Of a stretch of DNA of 64,000 bases, positions 8,739 through 16,669 are shown piece by piece. The stretch is from Limnospira fusiformis SAG 85.79 (GTDB lineage Bacteria > Cyanobacteriota > Cyanobacteriia > Cyanobacteriales > Microcoleaceae), in NCBI RefSeq assembly GCF_012516315.1, contig NZ_CP051185.1, forward strand, positions 951,459 through 1,015,458, read 5' to 3'. Position 1 is the first letter of the stretch. Every line of letters begins with the position of its first letter. The notes beneath the pieces were generated by a model, which worked only from the letters and a program-made list of their open reading frames with translations, made no database searches and was not told the origin of the DNA. The position numbers were made by a program, and so were the translations under genes.

Positions 8739-9761
8739 TTAAAAAAGCTGTAATTGCCGGGAATGAGGAAGAAGGGGGACTGATTCACCTAACATAACTT
8801 TTTGATGCAGTAAACTTAAATCCTGCTGATTAATCTTGTCTTCCATAAAGCGTAACGAAGAAGTCGCCACATATTCTAAATCTGTCTCAAAAGCCAACCA
8901 ATGGCGGCATTCCTGTTCAGCCACAAATCCCGTGGTATTAGAACCAGAAAATATATCAACGACTATATCTCCGGGGTCTGTTAAAAGTTGAATAAAAAAC
9001 TTAGGCAGTTGACTGGGAAAACGTGCAGGATGAGCTTTTAATCCCAAGGCTTTACATCCCCTGAGATATTGGCTATTGGAATCTGTATTAGGAATTTGCA
9101 AGAGATTACAAGGAATTGCACCGCCGTTATTTTTAGCAAAGGATTTGCTAATATCATGTCCAGATGGGCGCTTTTTGGCATTATAAAACTTGTCAGGATC
9201 AGCCAGCAGTTTTTGCATTCTGGGGCTATAATCAGTCAATACTTTAGTTACATCGGATTTGGGAAATTCCGACTTACTAAACCACCAAACTGTATTGATT
9301 GAATCTTTGACCCTAATCTTGCGTTTGTTAACCCATTCTATAGGACTTGGTAACTTGGAAGGATTAAACCAATAAAAATCTTCAGCCAGGAAAAAACCAA
9401 TGCGATCGCAAAAATAAATAGGAACCCTAAAATTATACAAACTTCTAACAGGTTTTCCCTTTTCATAAGCACCACCTAAATCTAAAACAAAGCTGCCATC
9501 ATCTTTCAACTTTTGATAGACAACTCTGGCAAATTGGGCTAACCATTCAATATATTCGCTCTGGGTTTTATTTCCATATTCTTTTTGTCTTTGTAGTGCA
9601 AAAGGTGGACTGGTTAAGACTAGGTTAATGCTCTGATCAGGAAGCTGATTTAACAATTGCAAAGAATCCCCACAGAATGCAGCCCCCAGACCAGTATAAT
9701 AACTGGGTTTGCTATTGATTTTTGTGAGATCTAGTGGAAATTTAATCTGTTCTGTGGTCAT
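8739..9761 (-). CDS. PvuII-type DNA (cytosine-N4) methyltransferase
   Basis: Modifies DNA to protect it from the partner endonuclease. The 340 residues place catalytic motif IV, TSPPFAL, at residue 50 and the AdoMet-binding motif I, VVDIFSGSNTTGFVAE, near residue 270. That order is the beta class, and SPPF is typical of N4-cytosine enzymes. Blocks such as FYWFNPSKLPSPIEWVNKRK, RPSGHDI..SF and KAHPARFP closely match M.PvuII as I remember it, so the expected target is CAGCTG with methylation of the inner cytosine. It is divergent from the C gene across a C-box operator, exactly as in the PvuII system. The specificity is inferred from similarity. Confidence 0.93.
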   Translation of the reverse strand: MTTEQIKFPLDLTKINSKPSYYTGLGAAFCGDSLQLLNQLPDQSINLVLTSPPFALQRQKEYGNKTQSEYIEWLAQFARVVYQKLKDDGSFVLDLGGAYEKGKPVRSLYNFRVPIYFCDRIGFFLAEDFYWFNPSKLPSPIEWVNKRKIRVKDSINTVWWFSKSEFPKSDVTKVLTDYSPRMQKLLADPDKFYNAKKRPSGHDISKSFAKNNGGAIPCNLLQIPNTDSNSQYLRGCKALGLKAHPARFPSQLPKFFIQLLTDPGDIVVDIFSGSNTTGFVAEQECRHWLAFETDLEYVATSSLRFMEDKINQQDLSLLHQKVMLGESVPLLPHSRQLQLF

Positions 9762-9777
9762 GATTTATTAATTATGC

Positions 9778-9803
9778 TACTTATAGTCTGTAGATGTATG
9801 GTC
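9778..9803 (+). promoter_or_regulatory. C-box operator between M and C genes
   Basis: Two boxes, TACTTATAGTC (9778-9788) and GATGTATGGTC (9793-9803), are spaced by four bases. They resemble the C-protein operators of PvuII- and Esp1396I-type systems (consensus about GACTNNNAGTC twice). The second box overlaps the first in-frame ATG at 9794, so the C protein must start downstream. TATATTATATAGG at 9813-9825 offers a -10 element. Confidence 0.7.
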
Positions 9804-9844
9804 ATCACTACCTATATTATATAGGATATGTCAGCTATCAGAAT

Positions 9845-10057
9845 ATGCCATCTAGTGCTAGAAATATTTTTGCTAAAAGATTAAAGCAAATTCGTAAAAT
9901 GCGAGGACTTTCCCAGGAAAACCTAGCTGATATAGCAGGTTTACATAGAACCTATGTAGGCTCTGTGGAACGTGGGGAACGTAATGTGTCAATTGACAAT
10001 ATGGAACGTCTAGCTAAGGCGCTTGATGTTGAAATTACTGAACTTCTGAGGGAATAG
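9845..10057 (+). CDS. Controller protein of the restriction-modification system (C.PvuII-like)
   Basis: A 70-residue helix-turn-helix protein of the XRE/C-protein type: [20 protein letters not shown], then [20 protein letters not shown] and [14 protein letters not shown] proteins bind C-boxes, activate their own and the endonuclease gene, and so delay restriction until methylation is complete. The frame is open from an ATG at 9794, but that codon lies within the operator, so I choose the ATG at 9845 (MPSSARNIF). The gene precedes the endonuclease by five bases, giving a C-R operon. Dimerisation and the operator interaction are known for the family and inferred here. Confidence 0.9.
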   Translation: MPSSARNIFAKRLKQIRKMRGLSQENLADIAGLHRTYVGSVERGERNVSIDNMERLAKALDVEITELLRE

Positions 10058-10062
10058 TAACT

Positions 10063-10551
10063 ATGAAATCTCATCCAGACAAAGCTATTCTTGACGAGTT
10101 ATTTCCATATATTCAGCAGTATCAAGCACTAGCTACTAAACACGGAATTAATGATATTTTTCAAGATAATGGAGGTAAACTTTTACAGGTAATTTTGGTA
10201 ACTGGATTACAAATAATACCTGGAAGGGAGGGGAATGATGCTAAAGATGCTGATGGTAATGAATTTGAACTCAAGTCAGTTAATATCGCTCTAACTAAGA
10301 GTTTTTCTACTCATCACCACATTAACCCGCGCATAATTGATAAATATAGACAAGTAGACTGGATCTTTGCAGTATACCGGGGAATCAACTTGTTGTATAT
10401 TTATAAACTTACATCCTCAGACTTAGAATATTTTTATAGGAAGTGGGAAGAACAGTGGTACAGTAAAGGTGGAAAAGATATTAACAATCCCAAAATCCCA
10501 TTAAAGTACGTTATTGAACATGGACAGCTATTATACTCTATTGACAGTTAG
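10063..10551 (+). CDS. PvuII-type restriction endonuclease
   Basis: The 162 residues are unmistakably a relative of R.PvuII (157 aa): [35 protein letters not shown] and KDINNPKIP all agree with what I recall. The catalytic residues Asp59, Glu69 and Lys71 correspond to Asp58, Glu68 and Lys70 of R.PvuII, and the His-rich recognition segment is kept. It should cut CAGCTG as a dimer, leaving blunt ends. All three genes of the cassette look intact, so the system is probably active. CAGCTG occurs in the window (for example at 55386), so the site is not absent from the chromosome and methylation is needed. Confidence 0.94.
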   Translation: MKSHPDKAILDELFPYIQQYQALATKHGINDIFQDNGGKLLQVILVTGLQIIPGREGNDAKDADGNEFELKSVNIALTKSFSTHHHINPRIIDKYRQVDWIFAVYRGINLLYIYKLTSSDLEYFYRKWEEQWYSKGGKDINNPKIPLKYVIEHGQLLYSIDS

Positions 10552-10614
10552 GGGCTATTTTTGATAAGATTAACCCAGCAATGTATGGACTGATAAAACC
10601 TCAGAAAATTGTCA

Positions 10615-10722
10615 GCGATCGCTCTCCCCACTCGGCACCGGAATCGGGGTTATTTGCGACTCTCCAACCTGATTAAATATTACCTTACTTAAAGTAGTGA
10701 AAGCGGGCGATAATGCCCGCTA
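10615..10722 (+). repeat. Direct repeat, copy B
   Basis: Second copy of the 108-bp segment at 8573-8680 (107 of 108 identical). It carries the end of the HCF173-like reading frame out of context, followed by the same hairpin, and marks the right edge of the restriction cassette. Confidence 0.95.
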
Positions 10723-10856
10723 ATTTATTATTTATGGAAACTGGGAAAATTAACCTGATATTAAAGAGTTATTCCCGGTTATGGTCTGCCCTAAAATTAG
10801 CCCTATTCCACCAAAAACCGGGTTTTAAAATTGTCACAATTCCAGCAAATTGGCAA

Positions 10857-11516
10857 TTAGCGAACATCCACAGAAACTAATGTATCTAGGGGTAATTCCC
10901 CACCAATAGCCAGTATCCGATAAACTCCATTTTCTGGTAGCCGGGTAGAAATGTTTTGGGTTCCTGTCTCTAAAATCTTGCCATGAGGACCGGCGATCGC
11001 TAATTCGACTCCAAACCCTGTCACTTTCATCATTTGACCCTGGCGACAACGAATAGTTAGGGGTTGAATACTGCGCGCCGATAATGTGAACCCCACAGAC
11101 CCGTTATATTCCCCTGAACGAATTACAATAGGGCGATCTGGTAAAGAACGATACTTAGATAATTTTTGGTTTATAGTATCGTTAGAATTATCTTTATCTT
11201 CTAGTTCGGGTTCTGGTTTGGGTTCTGGTGATGGTCGTTCAATTTGAACCTCAATAGCACAATTGGTAGACTCAATGCGTGGATAAATCATCACCCGATA
11301 TATTCCAGTTTCCGGCATATTTCCCTGCCAACGACCCGAAGATACAAAGGCTAATTCGCGACCGGAAGGGCTATAAAGTTCAGCTTGCAAAGTTCCCGCC
11401 CAAACAATTAGTGTGACTTTTTCTGCTTTGTTAGCAGTGAAAATATAGAGGGTTGGTTGTCCGATATTTTCGCGAATTGTGCCGGATTCTGGCAAAGACA
11501 AAATTGGATATTGCAT
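10857..11516 (-). CDS. Two-domain beta-rich protein of unknown function, 219 aa
   Basis: There is no signal peptide. Two beta-rich domains of about 85-90 residues (1-90 and 130-219) are joined by a Pro/Glu/Asp linker, PSPEPKPEPELEDKD. The domains look like duplicates: AELYSPSGRELAFVSSGRW with PETGIYRVMIYP in the first matches ELAIAGPHGKILETGTQ with PENGVYRILAIGG in the second. The G-[IV]-Y-R-[VI] strand recalls PPC-type pre-peptidase domains. Function is unknown. A small 47-codon gene lies just upstream on the same strand. Confidence 0.7.
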   Translation of the reverse strand: MQYPILSLPESGTIRENIGQPTLYIFTANKAEKVTLIVWAGTLQAELYSPSGRELAFVSSGRWQGNMPETGIYRVMIYPRIESTNCAIEVQIERPSPEPKPEPELEDKDNSNDTINQKLSKYRSLPDRPIVIRSGEYNGSVGFTLSARSIQPLTIRCRQGQMMKVTGFGVELAIAGPHGKILETGTQNISTRLPENGVYRILAIGGELPLDTLVSVDVR

Positions 11517-11540
11517 GGTAATTTACCTAATTAAATGTGG

Positions 11541-11684
11541 TTAAATTTCAGATATACTTTCGAGATGATTGACCTGTTTACATAGACGATCTAATAATTC
11601 TGCTAAAAATTGTTGTTCAGATGGGACTATAATTTTAGGCTGCTGTTTACAGGTGCGATCGCTTCGTTGATTGTGTGTTAACAT
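11541..11684 (-). CDS. Small protein, 47 aa
   Basis: ATG at 11684 to TAA at 11541 encodes 47 polar residues ending in an amphipathic helix (QQFLAELLDRLCKQVNHLE). AGGGG lies about nine bases before the ATG, a good ribosome-binding site. It lies 24 bases upstream of the two-domain gene on the same strand, so the two are probably co-transcribed. No family recognised. Confidence 0.4.
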   Translation of the reverse strand: MLTHNQRSDRTCKQQPKIIVPSEQQFLAELLDRLCKQVNHLESISEI

Positions 11685-11942
11685 AGATATAACCCCTGTT
11701 GCTAAGGTGATTAGTCAGATACTGATGTCTGTGCTTGTCTATGTTTTTACTGTAGGATTAAAACTCTCAAATGTGGCGATCGTAGGTGATACTATCACGA
11801 CTTACACATCACTACCAGTGTCTTTGTGTTCTATAACCCCCGTTTAGGTAGAGGTCTGGGGGTGGAGTTGACCCCAGGTTATGGACAGTTGCGTAAATGT
11901 CATGCGATCGCGGTAGTCAAGGCTAATCAATACATGATATAA

Positions 11943-12530
11943 ATGATATATGCCTCGAGTAAGGAGTGGGTAACTTTGCCACTAGATGAGATAAATTCTT
12001 ACTCTCAAATTCCTACACAGCCAGAGTTACAGGACTCTGAATATCTGAACAGCAAAGATTGTTTTTGTTGTGTCAGTGAACCTAGAGCAGTCAAAAATCG
12101 CATTAACCAGTGTTTAGGCATTGCTAAACGTCACAGCCTACCCGTATCCTTGGCACTAATGGGGATGGAGGGTTTAGATCTGTGTCTCCAACAACAGGGA
12201 TATCAGAAAACTGATCAGGTGTTAATGGAACTCATCCAAGAAATTCAGGATCACCTACGCGAATGCGACTGGGTAGCCTACTGGGGTAATAATCAATTTG
12301 TGATGGTGATTTTCTCGGACCCACCAGGGGCAAAAATTGCGCTCAAACGTATTTGGCAAGCCTTTAAAAGTCGCGAAATTCACTTAGATGATGCGGTAAT
12401 TACCTGTTCTGCCAGAATAGGTTTTACTCAAGTGCATCATAATGAACACATGAATGCCTGTTTAGAACGCATGGAATCTGCCTTACATAAGGCAAAAACG
12501 ACAAACAAAGCCTTGGCTTTTTTAGCTTAA
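11943..12530 (+). CDS. Degenerate GGDEF-domain protein
   Basis: Residues 50-195 have the fold pattern of a diguanylate cyclase: a Leu-rich helix (LALMGMEGLDLCLQQQGYQ), VLMELIQEIQDHLRECDWVAYWG, and the terminal KAKTTNKALAF that matches the usual end of a GGDEF domain. The signature itself reads GNNQF instead of GG[DE]EF, so catalysis is very unlikely; such proteins may bind nucleotide or act as partners. Reading is open from ATG at 11943, but a strong AAGGAG at 11961-11966 sits nine bases before an in-frame TTG at 11976, a credible alternative start. No sensor or membrane domain is attached. Confidence 0.75.
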   Translation: MIYASSKEWVTLPLDEINSYSQIPTQPELQDSEYLNSKDCFCCVSEPRAVKNRINQCLGIAKRHSLPVSLALMGMEGLDLCLQQQGYQKTDQVLMELIQEIQDHLRECDWVAYWGNNQFVMVIFSDPPGAKIALKRIWQAFKSREIHLDDAVITCSARIGFTQVHHNEHMNACLERMESALHKAKTTNKALAFLA

Positions 12531-12562
12531 ATTAGCTCCCCAAAAGTTATGATTAGTGGCAT

Positions 12563-13294
12563 TTACCACAAGCTACCACCACCGCCTTGATGATGCCGAT
12601 AAATCTGATAATAATACCGATAACTATAAACATGAATCGCTATTCTTTCCTGTAGGATTTGTTGTAGCAAGTTAAGGCGTTTGGTATCAAAATCTGGGGA
12701 TGGAGAAATCTGCTGTTGTTGTTGGAGAATCGCAAACTGTTGGTTAAGTTGATTAAGGCGATCGCTTCCTGTAGCTTTAATTAATCTTCCAAAGGGAACA
12801 TAACCTAAAGCCCGATAGATAGGTTTCATGGGAGAATCATCATCATAAAGTAGCATATCCCCCGGAGTTTCAATGCGGATAATATTAGGGATCAAATCGG
12901 GATATTGACTAATAAAATTAGCTTGTGCTACAGGTCCAGATCCAAAAACTATAACTTTTAAATTTTCAGGATTAACCCCCGCATCAACTAACATCGCCGC
13001 ATAGAGAATACTCGACCCACCTAAACTGTGTCCGGTGACGACAATTTCCACATCAGTTTTCGGGTTATTTTGAAGGTCTAGAATATCCTTGATCATCTCT
13101 TGGGAAATTTGATGATTAAACACAGAACCGGAATAATCACGGAACCCTTGATGAATTAACGCACCAGCACCAGGATAAAGATGTTCGGGTAAAGCAGAGA
13201 CAGCGACAGCGATATCGTTGGGGTCTTCTAAGCTAGGATAAAGACCTTTAAACCCAATTACAAATGATACTTTTTCCATACCACCAGGGAGCAA
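12563..13294 (-). CDS. Class 3 lipase-like alpha/beta hydrolase
   Basis: The nucleophile elbow is VVTGHSLGGSSILYAA near residue 90, with HQGFRDYSGSV upstream, as in lipase class 3 proteins. A candidate acid and histidine follow (PGDMLLYDDD; RIAIHVYSYRY). The frame begins with TTG at 13294; an ATG lies five codons later. The protein ends GGGGSLW, a tail almost repeated at the end of the third gene of this cluster (GGGGMIW). It is the last of three same-strand genes; the second encodes a small exported protein and the third an exported DUF4105-like protein. No signal peptide is seen here. The substrate is unknown. Confidence 0.75.
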   Translation of the reverse strand: MLPGGMEKVSFVIGFKGLYPSLEDPNDIAVAVSALPEHLYPGAGALIHQGFRDYSGSVFNHQISQEMIKDILDLQNNPKTDVEIVVTGHSLGGSSILYAAMLVDAGVNPENLKVIVFGSGPVAQANFISQYPDLIPNIIRIETPGDMLLYDDDSPMKPIYRALGYVPFGRLIKATGSDRLNQLNQQFAILQQQQQISPSPDFDTKRLNLLQQILQERIAIHVYSYRYYYQIYRHHQGGGGSLW

Positions 13295-13342
13295 CTCTCC
13301 CCGGCTTAAAAAAACAGCATAGCCACCCAGATGCTGGTCTTT

Positions 13343-13678
13343 TTATACCAGAAAGAAATCCGATAATCTTAATCGGGTATTGACTACTTTGATAGCATCA
13401 GGTTCAGTTTCATATAGTGCGGCTATATTGGCGATCGCCTGCTGTCTAGCGGCTTGATTTCCAGTGTTCTCCGCCTGAAATAACTCGTAGATTAACTGGG
13501 TGGTGAAGTGAGAGGCTTTCCCAATCATTTCGCATTCTCTATTTCCCGACCTACATAGGGACTCAAACTCGGGAGAACTGATCAGGGGTACATTGGCTGA
13601 AGATGGTTGACGAATTCCGGTGGCTATAACTAAAGTTGCCACCATTGTTGAATACAGAAATAGCCGTTTTTTCACCAT
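13343..13678 (-). CDS. Small exported protein of unknown function, 111 aa
   Basis: An N-terminal signal peptide (MVKKRLFLYSTMVATLVIATGIRQPSSA) with likely cleavage after SSA gives a mature protein of about 83 residues. The two cysteines (CRSGNREC) could form a disulfide in an oxidising compartment. The C-terminal half is helical and rich in Ala and Gln. It lies between the lipase-like gene and the DUF4105-like gene on the same strand with short gaps, so the three probably form one operon. Family not recognised. Confidence 0.65.
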   Translation of the reverse strand: MVKKRLFLYSTMVATLVIATGIRQPSSANVPLISSPEFESLCRSGNRECEMIGKASHFTTQLIYELFQAENTGNQAARQQAIANIAALYETEPDAIKVVNTRLRLSDFFLV

Positions 13679-13721
13679 GATAATTTACCCTAAAAAACTG
13701 GGTAGTTAATGACTGCTAATA

Positions 13722-14771
13722 CTACCAAATCATCCCGCCACCACCAGTGTTTTTTAACTCATCATTCAAATCAGCGATCGCCATTCCTTTAATCCCTCGA
13801 CGTTGCAAAGCGTTGGGGGAAATATTGGGGATATGTTCCTGCAAAAATTCTAACTTAGTGTCATCTAAACTATCAGCCAAAAACTGATTAATCGCCTTTT
13901 GATCTAATGAGCCATTAGCCAATAAAATGGATATCTTTTCTCCGGTCGGTGCATTAATCAAAAGTTCCTCTTCTGAATGAGGATCTCTCTGATAGCCAAT
14001 GGTTTGGTCAATGATTCTAAAGACTTCGGTAGTACAATTTCTACTCAGGCTATTATACATTTGAGTTAACCCAGCTTGGTGGCTTTTGGTTATAGCATTT
14101 AAAAGTAACTGATTTCTTTGTGTGGGGGTTAAGTTTAATTGAATTTGTTGAACTTTATGACCGTCTTGAATAATCATCCGTTGAACTCTGGACTCCAAAG
14201 AAACCAAACGATAGGCGATCGCAAAATTATCAAAGAAACCCGCCACCAAATCAAAGTTACCCCCCACCACGGCTACAGCTTCCACCGAAAAAATCAGGTC
14301 TTTTAGCTGCACGGGGGACTGGGGAGAACCGGGAATTTGAGGAATTAACACCACCTCGGAACCGGGAGAAAAACGGAATCTTAGTTGAGCATGGGAGGCG
14401 GGAAAGGGATATTCCAGTTGATAGATAACTTCGGCTACGGAGTTGGGGAGAATTTTAGCGACCCAAAACTGATTTTGGTGACTGACATTAGCTACAGCGA
14501 TCGCCTCGGGTTCGATACCATATTCAGCCGCCTCAGCAGCAGATAAACGTCGCAGCGATCGCTGGTGACAGGAATTGATACACTGACCCTGATAAATTCC
14601 CCGTGGCATTTTAGCTTGAGGGTCAAAGCGATCGTTCAGATCACACCGACAATTAGCATCAGGGAGAGTAGGTCTAGTCTCCACAGCTCTACTAGACAAC
14701 CCAGGAGTCAACAGGAAAATTGCCGAAGTGAGAGTAAGCAACTTGATCCTGAAAATCTGCCTATTTTTCAA
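13722..14771 (-). CDS. Exported DUF4105-like protein with GGGGMIW tail
   Basis: The frame is open to an ATG at 14831, but that ATG lies over a TATAAT element at 14811-14816. A perfect AGGAGG at 14781-14786 sits nine bases before an in-frame TTG at 14771, so I choose TTG. This start gives a clean signal peptide (MKNRQIFRIKLLTLTSAIFLL...SSRA). The middle part has YNSLSRNCTTEVFRIID, the Asn-Cys-Thr-Thr motif of the DUF4105 family, which may be papain/NlpC-like in fold. The mature protein starts with a Cys-rich segment (CRCDLND...CINSC). It ends GGGGMIW, like the lipase-like protein of the same cluster. Function unknown; extracytoplasmic location is inferred. Confidence 0.7.
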   Translation of the reverse strand: MKNRQIFRIKLLTLTSAIFLLTPGLSSRAVETRPTLPDANCRCDLNDRFDPQAKMPRGIYQGQCINSCHQRSLRRLSAAEAAEYGIEPEAIAVANVSHQNQFWVAKILPNSVAEVIYQLEYPFPASHAQLRFRFSPGSEVVLIPQIPGSPQSPVQLKDLIFSVEAVAVVGGNFDLVAGFFDNFAIAYRLVSLESRVQRMIIQDGHKVQQIQLNLTPTQRNQLLLNAITKSHQAGLTQMYNSLSRNCTTEVFRIIDQTIGYQRDPHSEEELLINAPTGEKISILLANGSLDQKAINQFLADSLDDTKLEFLQEHIPNISPNALQRRGIKGMAIADLNDELKNTGGGGMIW

Positions 14772-14919
14772 GTATGCAGCCCTCCTAACGCATCGGACAC
14801 CATTAGAGCTATTATAGCAAAAATCTGGCAACCATCACCTAATAAATTACCCCATCAGGTGAATTGATTAGCAGTGTAACTCGATATCATAATAAATACA
14901 GAGTTTAATATGAACTTTT

Positions 14920-15084
14920 ATGCTTAACAAATCTTCACAATCCGCTGATCAAGTAGCCATTTTATTTTTGATAGGCTATCTGATTGTGTCGCTGGCTATA
15001 ACTTTGGGGTTTCATATCACTGCACATTACACTGAATCTGTCACCAATTCCATGATTGAATCTGATTCTAGTTTAACCCCATAA
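14920..15084 (+). CDS. 54-residue single-span membrane protein
   Basis: ATG at 14920 to TAA at 15082-15084: a polar start, one hydrophobic span (VAILFLIGYLIVSLAITLGF) and a polar tail ending SSLTP. No obvious ribosome-binding site. Three CTGTAAATC/G-like repeats follow the stop. The coherent topology supports a small membrane protein, but no family is recognised. Confidence 0.4.
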   Translation: MLNKSSQSADQVAILFLIGYLIVSLAITLGFHITAHYTESVTNSMIESDSSLTP

Positions 15085-15133
15085 ATGGCTGTAAATGGCT
15101 GTAAATCCCATAAAGACCTGTAAATCCAGGAAA

Positions 15134-16168
15134 TTATAACCCTTGACAATAACTCAACAAAATGCTAGTGCAATGAGAAATTGCCCCTAAATGAGCAATC
15201 TCAAATCCATGAGTATTTTGGGTAGGAAAACTCAAACAAGCCGCCCTAGAAATATGCCCAAACTTCATAGCAATAGAAGCATCACTACCAAACCCCCGAA
15301 TAATTGCCGATTGAATCGATACATTTACTCGCTGAGATGCTTTCCGTAATTCAGCATTTAACCCCTCATCATAAATGCCATAACCATCTTGAGATAATAG
15401 CACGGGTTTCTCACCAGATTCTATGGGATATTCTGGCGCTAGGGGACAAATTTCTAAAGCAATTAAGGCATCCAGACGGGTGCGATTAGTAAAATATAAA
15501 GCGCCGATCGCCCCCACTTCTTCCTTAGCAGAGGCTACCAAATAGACGGTTACCGGAGGATTTTTAATCTGTTTAGCCAACTCTAATAAAATCGCCAAAG
15601 AGGCTTTATTGTCGAGGGTATAACTAGCGATATAGTCCCCCATGCGGAAAGGTTTTTTGCGATGTTTTCCTACTACTACACGAGTACCAGGATGCACCCC
15701 GGCTGCTTGTAAATCCTGTGGCGATCGCAGAGTTTCTACCCAAGCATCCTCCCAGGTTAACGCCTTCTCAGTCTGAAAAGACTTTTGGGGGGACTCATGG
15801 GAAATATGGCGGGAACCAAAGCTAAGAATGCCTGAAATTGTCTGATTATCTCCCCGTAGGTCTACGACTCCCTCACCATAAACCCAAGGAAAAGATCCCC
15901 CTAATTTCCGAATCCTGACCCGTCCGTTAGGTTCAATATTATTAACAATAGCGCCTATCTCATCTTTATGTCCGGTAATAGCGATCGCCACATCAGGATT
16001 TTGACCAGGTATTTCAGCGATGACATTTTCCGCCTGGTCTTTCCACACCTTCACCCCCAAATCCGAAAAGCGATCGAGCAGGAAGCCATCTATTTCGGAC
16101 TCGTCGCCACTAGGAGAGTGACACATCACTAACTGTTCAATAGTGGCAAATAGTTGGTCAAATTCCAA
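15134..16168 (-). CDS. M42-family metallo-aminopeptidase
   Basis: The 344 residues fit the M42 glutamyl/deblocking aminopeptidase family (FrvX/CelM): a start with VMCHSPSGDE, metal ligand AITGHKDEIGA near residue 66, YTLDNKASLAI near 185, catalytic glutamate AKEEVGAIGA near 217, and the final metal ligand NTHGFE near 320. These enzymes are large tetrahedral cytosolic complexes that trim peptides after the proteasome or Lon. The motif usually containing a metal-binding Asp after the EE pair reads ALEICPL, a variant. No operon partner is visible, and the gene is separated by 24 bp from the His-rich gene on the same strand. Confidence 0.9.
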   Translation of the reverse strand: MEFDQLFATIEQLVMCHSPSGDESEIDGFLLDRFSDLGVKVWKDQAENVIAEIPGQNPDVAIAITGHKDEIGAIVNNIEPNGRVRIRKLGGSFPWVYGEGVVDLRGDNQTISGILSFGSRHISHESPQKSFQTEKALTWEDAWVETLRSPQDLQAAGVHPGTRVVVGKHRKKPFRMGDYIASYTLDNKASLAILLELAKQIKNPPVTVYLVASAKEEVGAIGALYFTNRTRLDALIALEICPLAPEYPIESGEKPVLLSQDGYGIYDEGLNAELRKASQRVNVSIQSAIIRGFGSDASIAMKFGHISRAACLSFPTQNTHGFEIAHLGAISHCTSILLSYCQGL

Positions 16169-16192
16169 TTAATCCCCCCTATATGTTATGGA

Positions 16193-16639
16193 TTATTTAC
16201 TGTCTTTCTTGGGTTTAAAAATCGGCCCCCAAATTCCCAAAAAAATCAACACAATTAAAACTATAAATGCTCGTTCCGAATTCACATCGACCATTGATTG
16301 CATATCCATTAGAGGAGGCGGTTCGATAATGGGTGGGTTTAGATCGGGATTTCTATAAAAATCCTGGTAGTTGATCACAGGTCGCAGAGTATAAGGATAC
16401 TCATGAGCAGGTCGATGGCGGCGAGGTCGATGGTATTGTACCGGGTGAGGATCATGGTGTGGGTGGGGGTCATGGTATCTAGTTGGCTGATCATGTCTAG
16501 GTTGTGGATGGGGTCTATGGGGCGGAAATGTATTGCACTCATCAATATAATGATGATGATGAGCAGAAGCCGACCCAACGGACAGAATACTCCCGACCAT
16601 CGCCAAACCAGTTATGGTCAACAATTGCCACTTTTTCAT
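16193..16639 (-). CDS. Exported histidine-rich membrane-anchored protein
   Basis: A signal peptide (MKKWQLLTITGLAMVGSILSVGSASA) is followed at once by HHHHY and then about 60 residues unusually rich in His, Pro and Arg (DPHPHHDPHPVQYHRPRRHR), then a Pro-rich stretch, a hydrophobic span (AFIVLIVLIFLGIWGPIF) and a basic tail KPKKDSK. A periplasmic or lumenal metal-binding role (Ni, Zn or Cu) is a reasonable inference from the histidines. GAGGAG lies eight bases before the ATG. The 5' leader is interrupted by a group II intron ending 31 bases before the start codon. Confidence 0.75.
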   Translation of the reverse strand: MKKWQLLTITGLAMVGSILSVGSASAHHHHYIDECNTFPPHRPHPQPRHDQPTRYHDPHPHHDPHPVQYHRPRRHRPAHEYPYTLRPVINYQDFYRNPDLNPPIIEPPPLMDMQSMVDVNSERAFIVLIVLIFLGIWGPIFKPKKDSK

Positions 16640-16669
16640 GATCTACTCCTCACCACCGGATGACAATTG

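Noticed and set aside
8700-10800. Transposon carrying the R-M cassette
   Set aside because: No transposase and no terminal inverted repeats; only the 108-bp direct repeats derived from host sequence.
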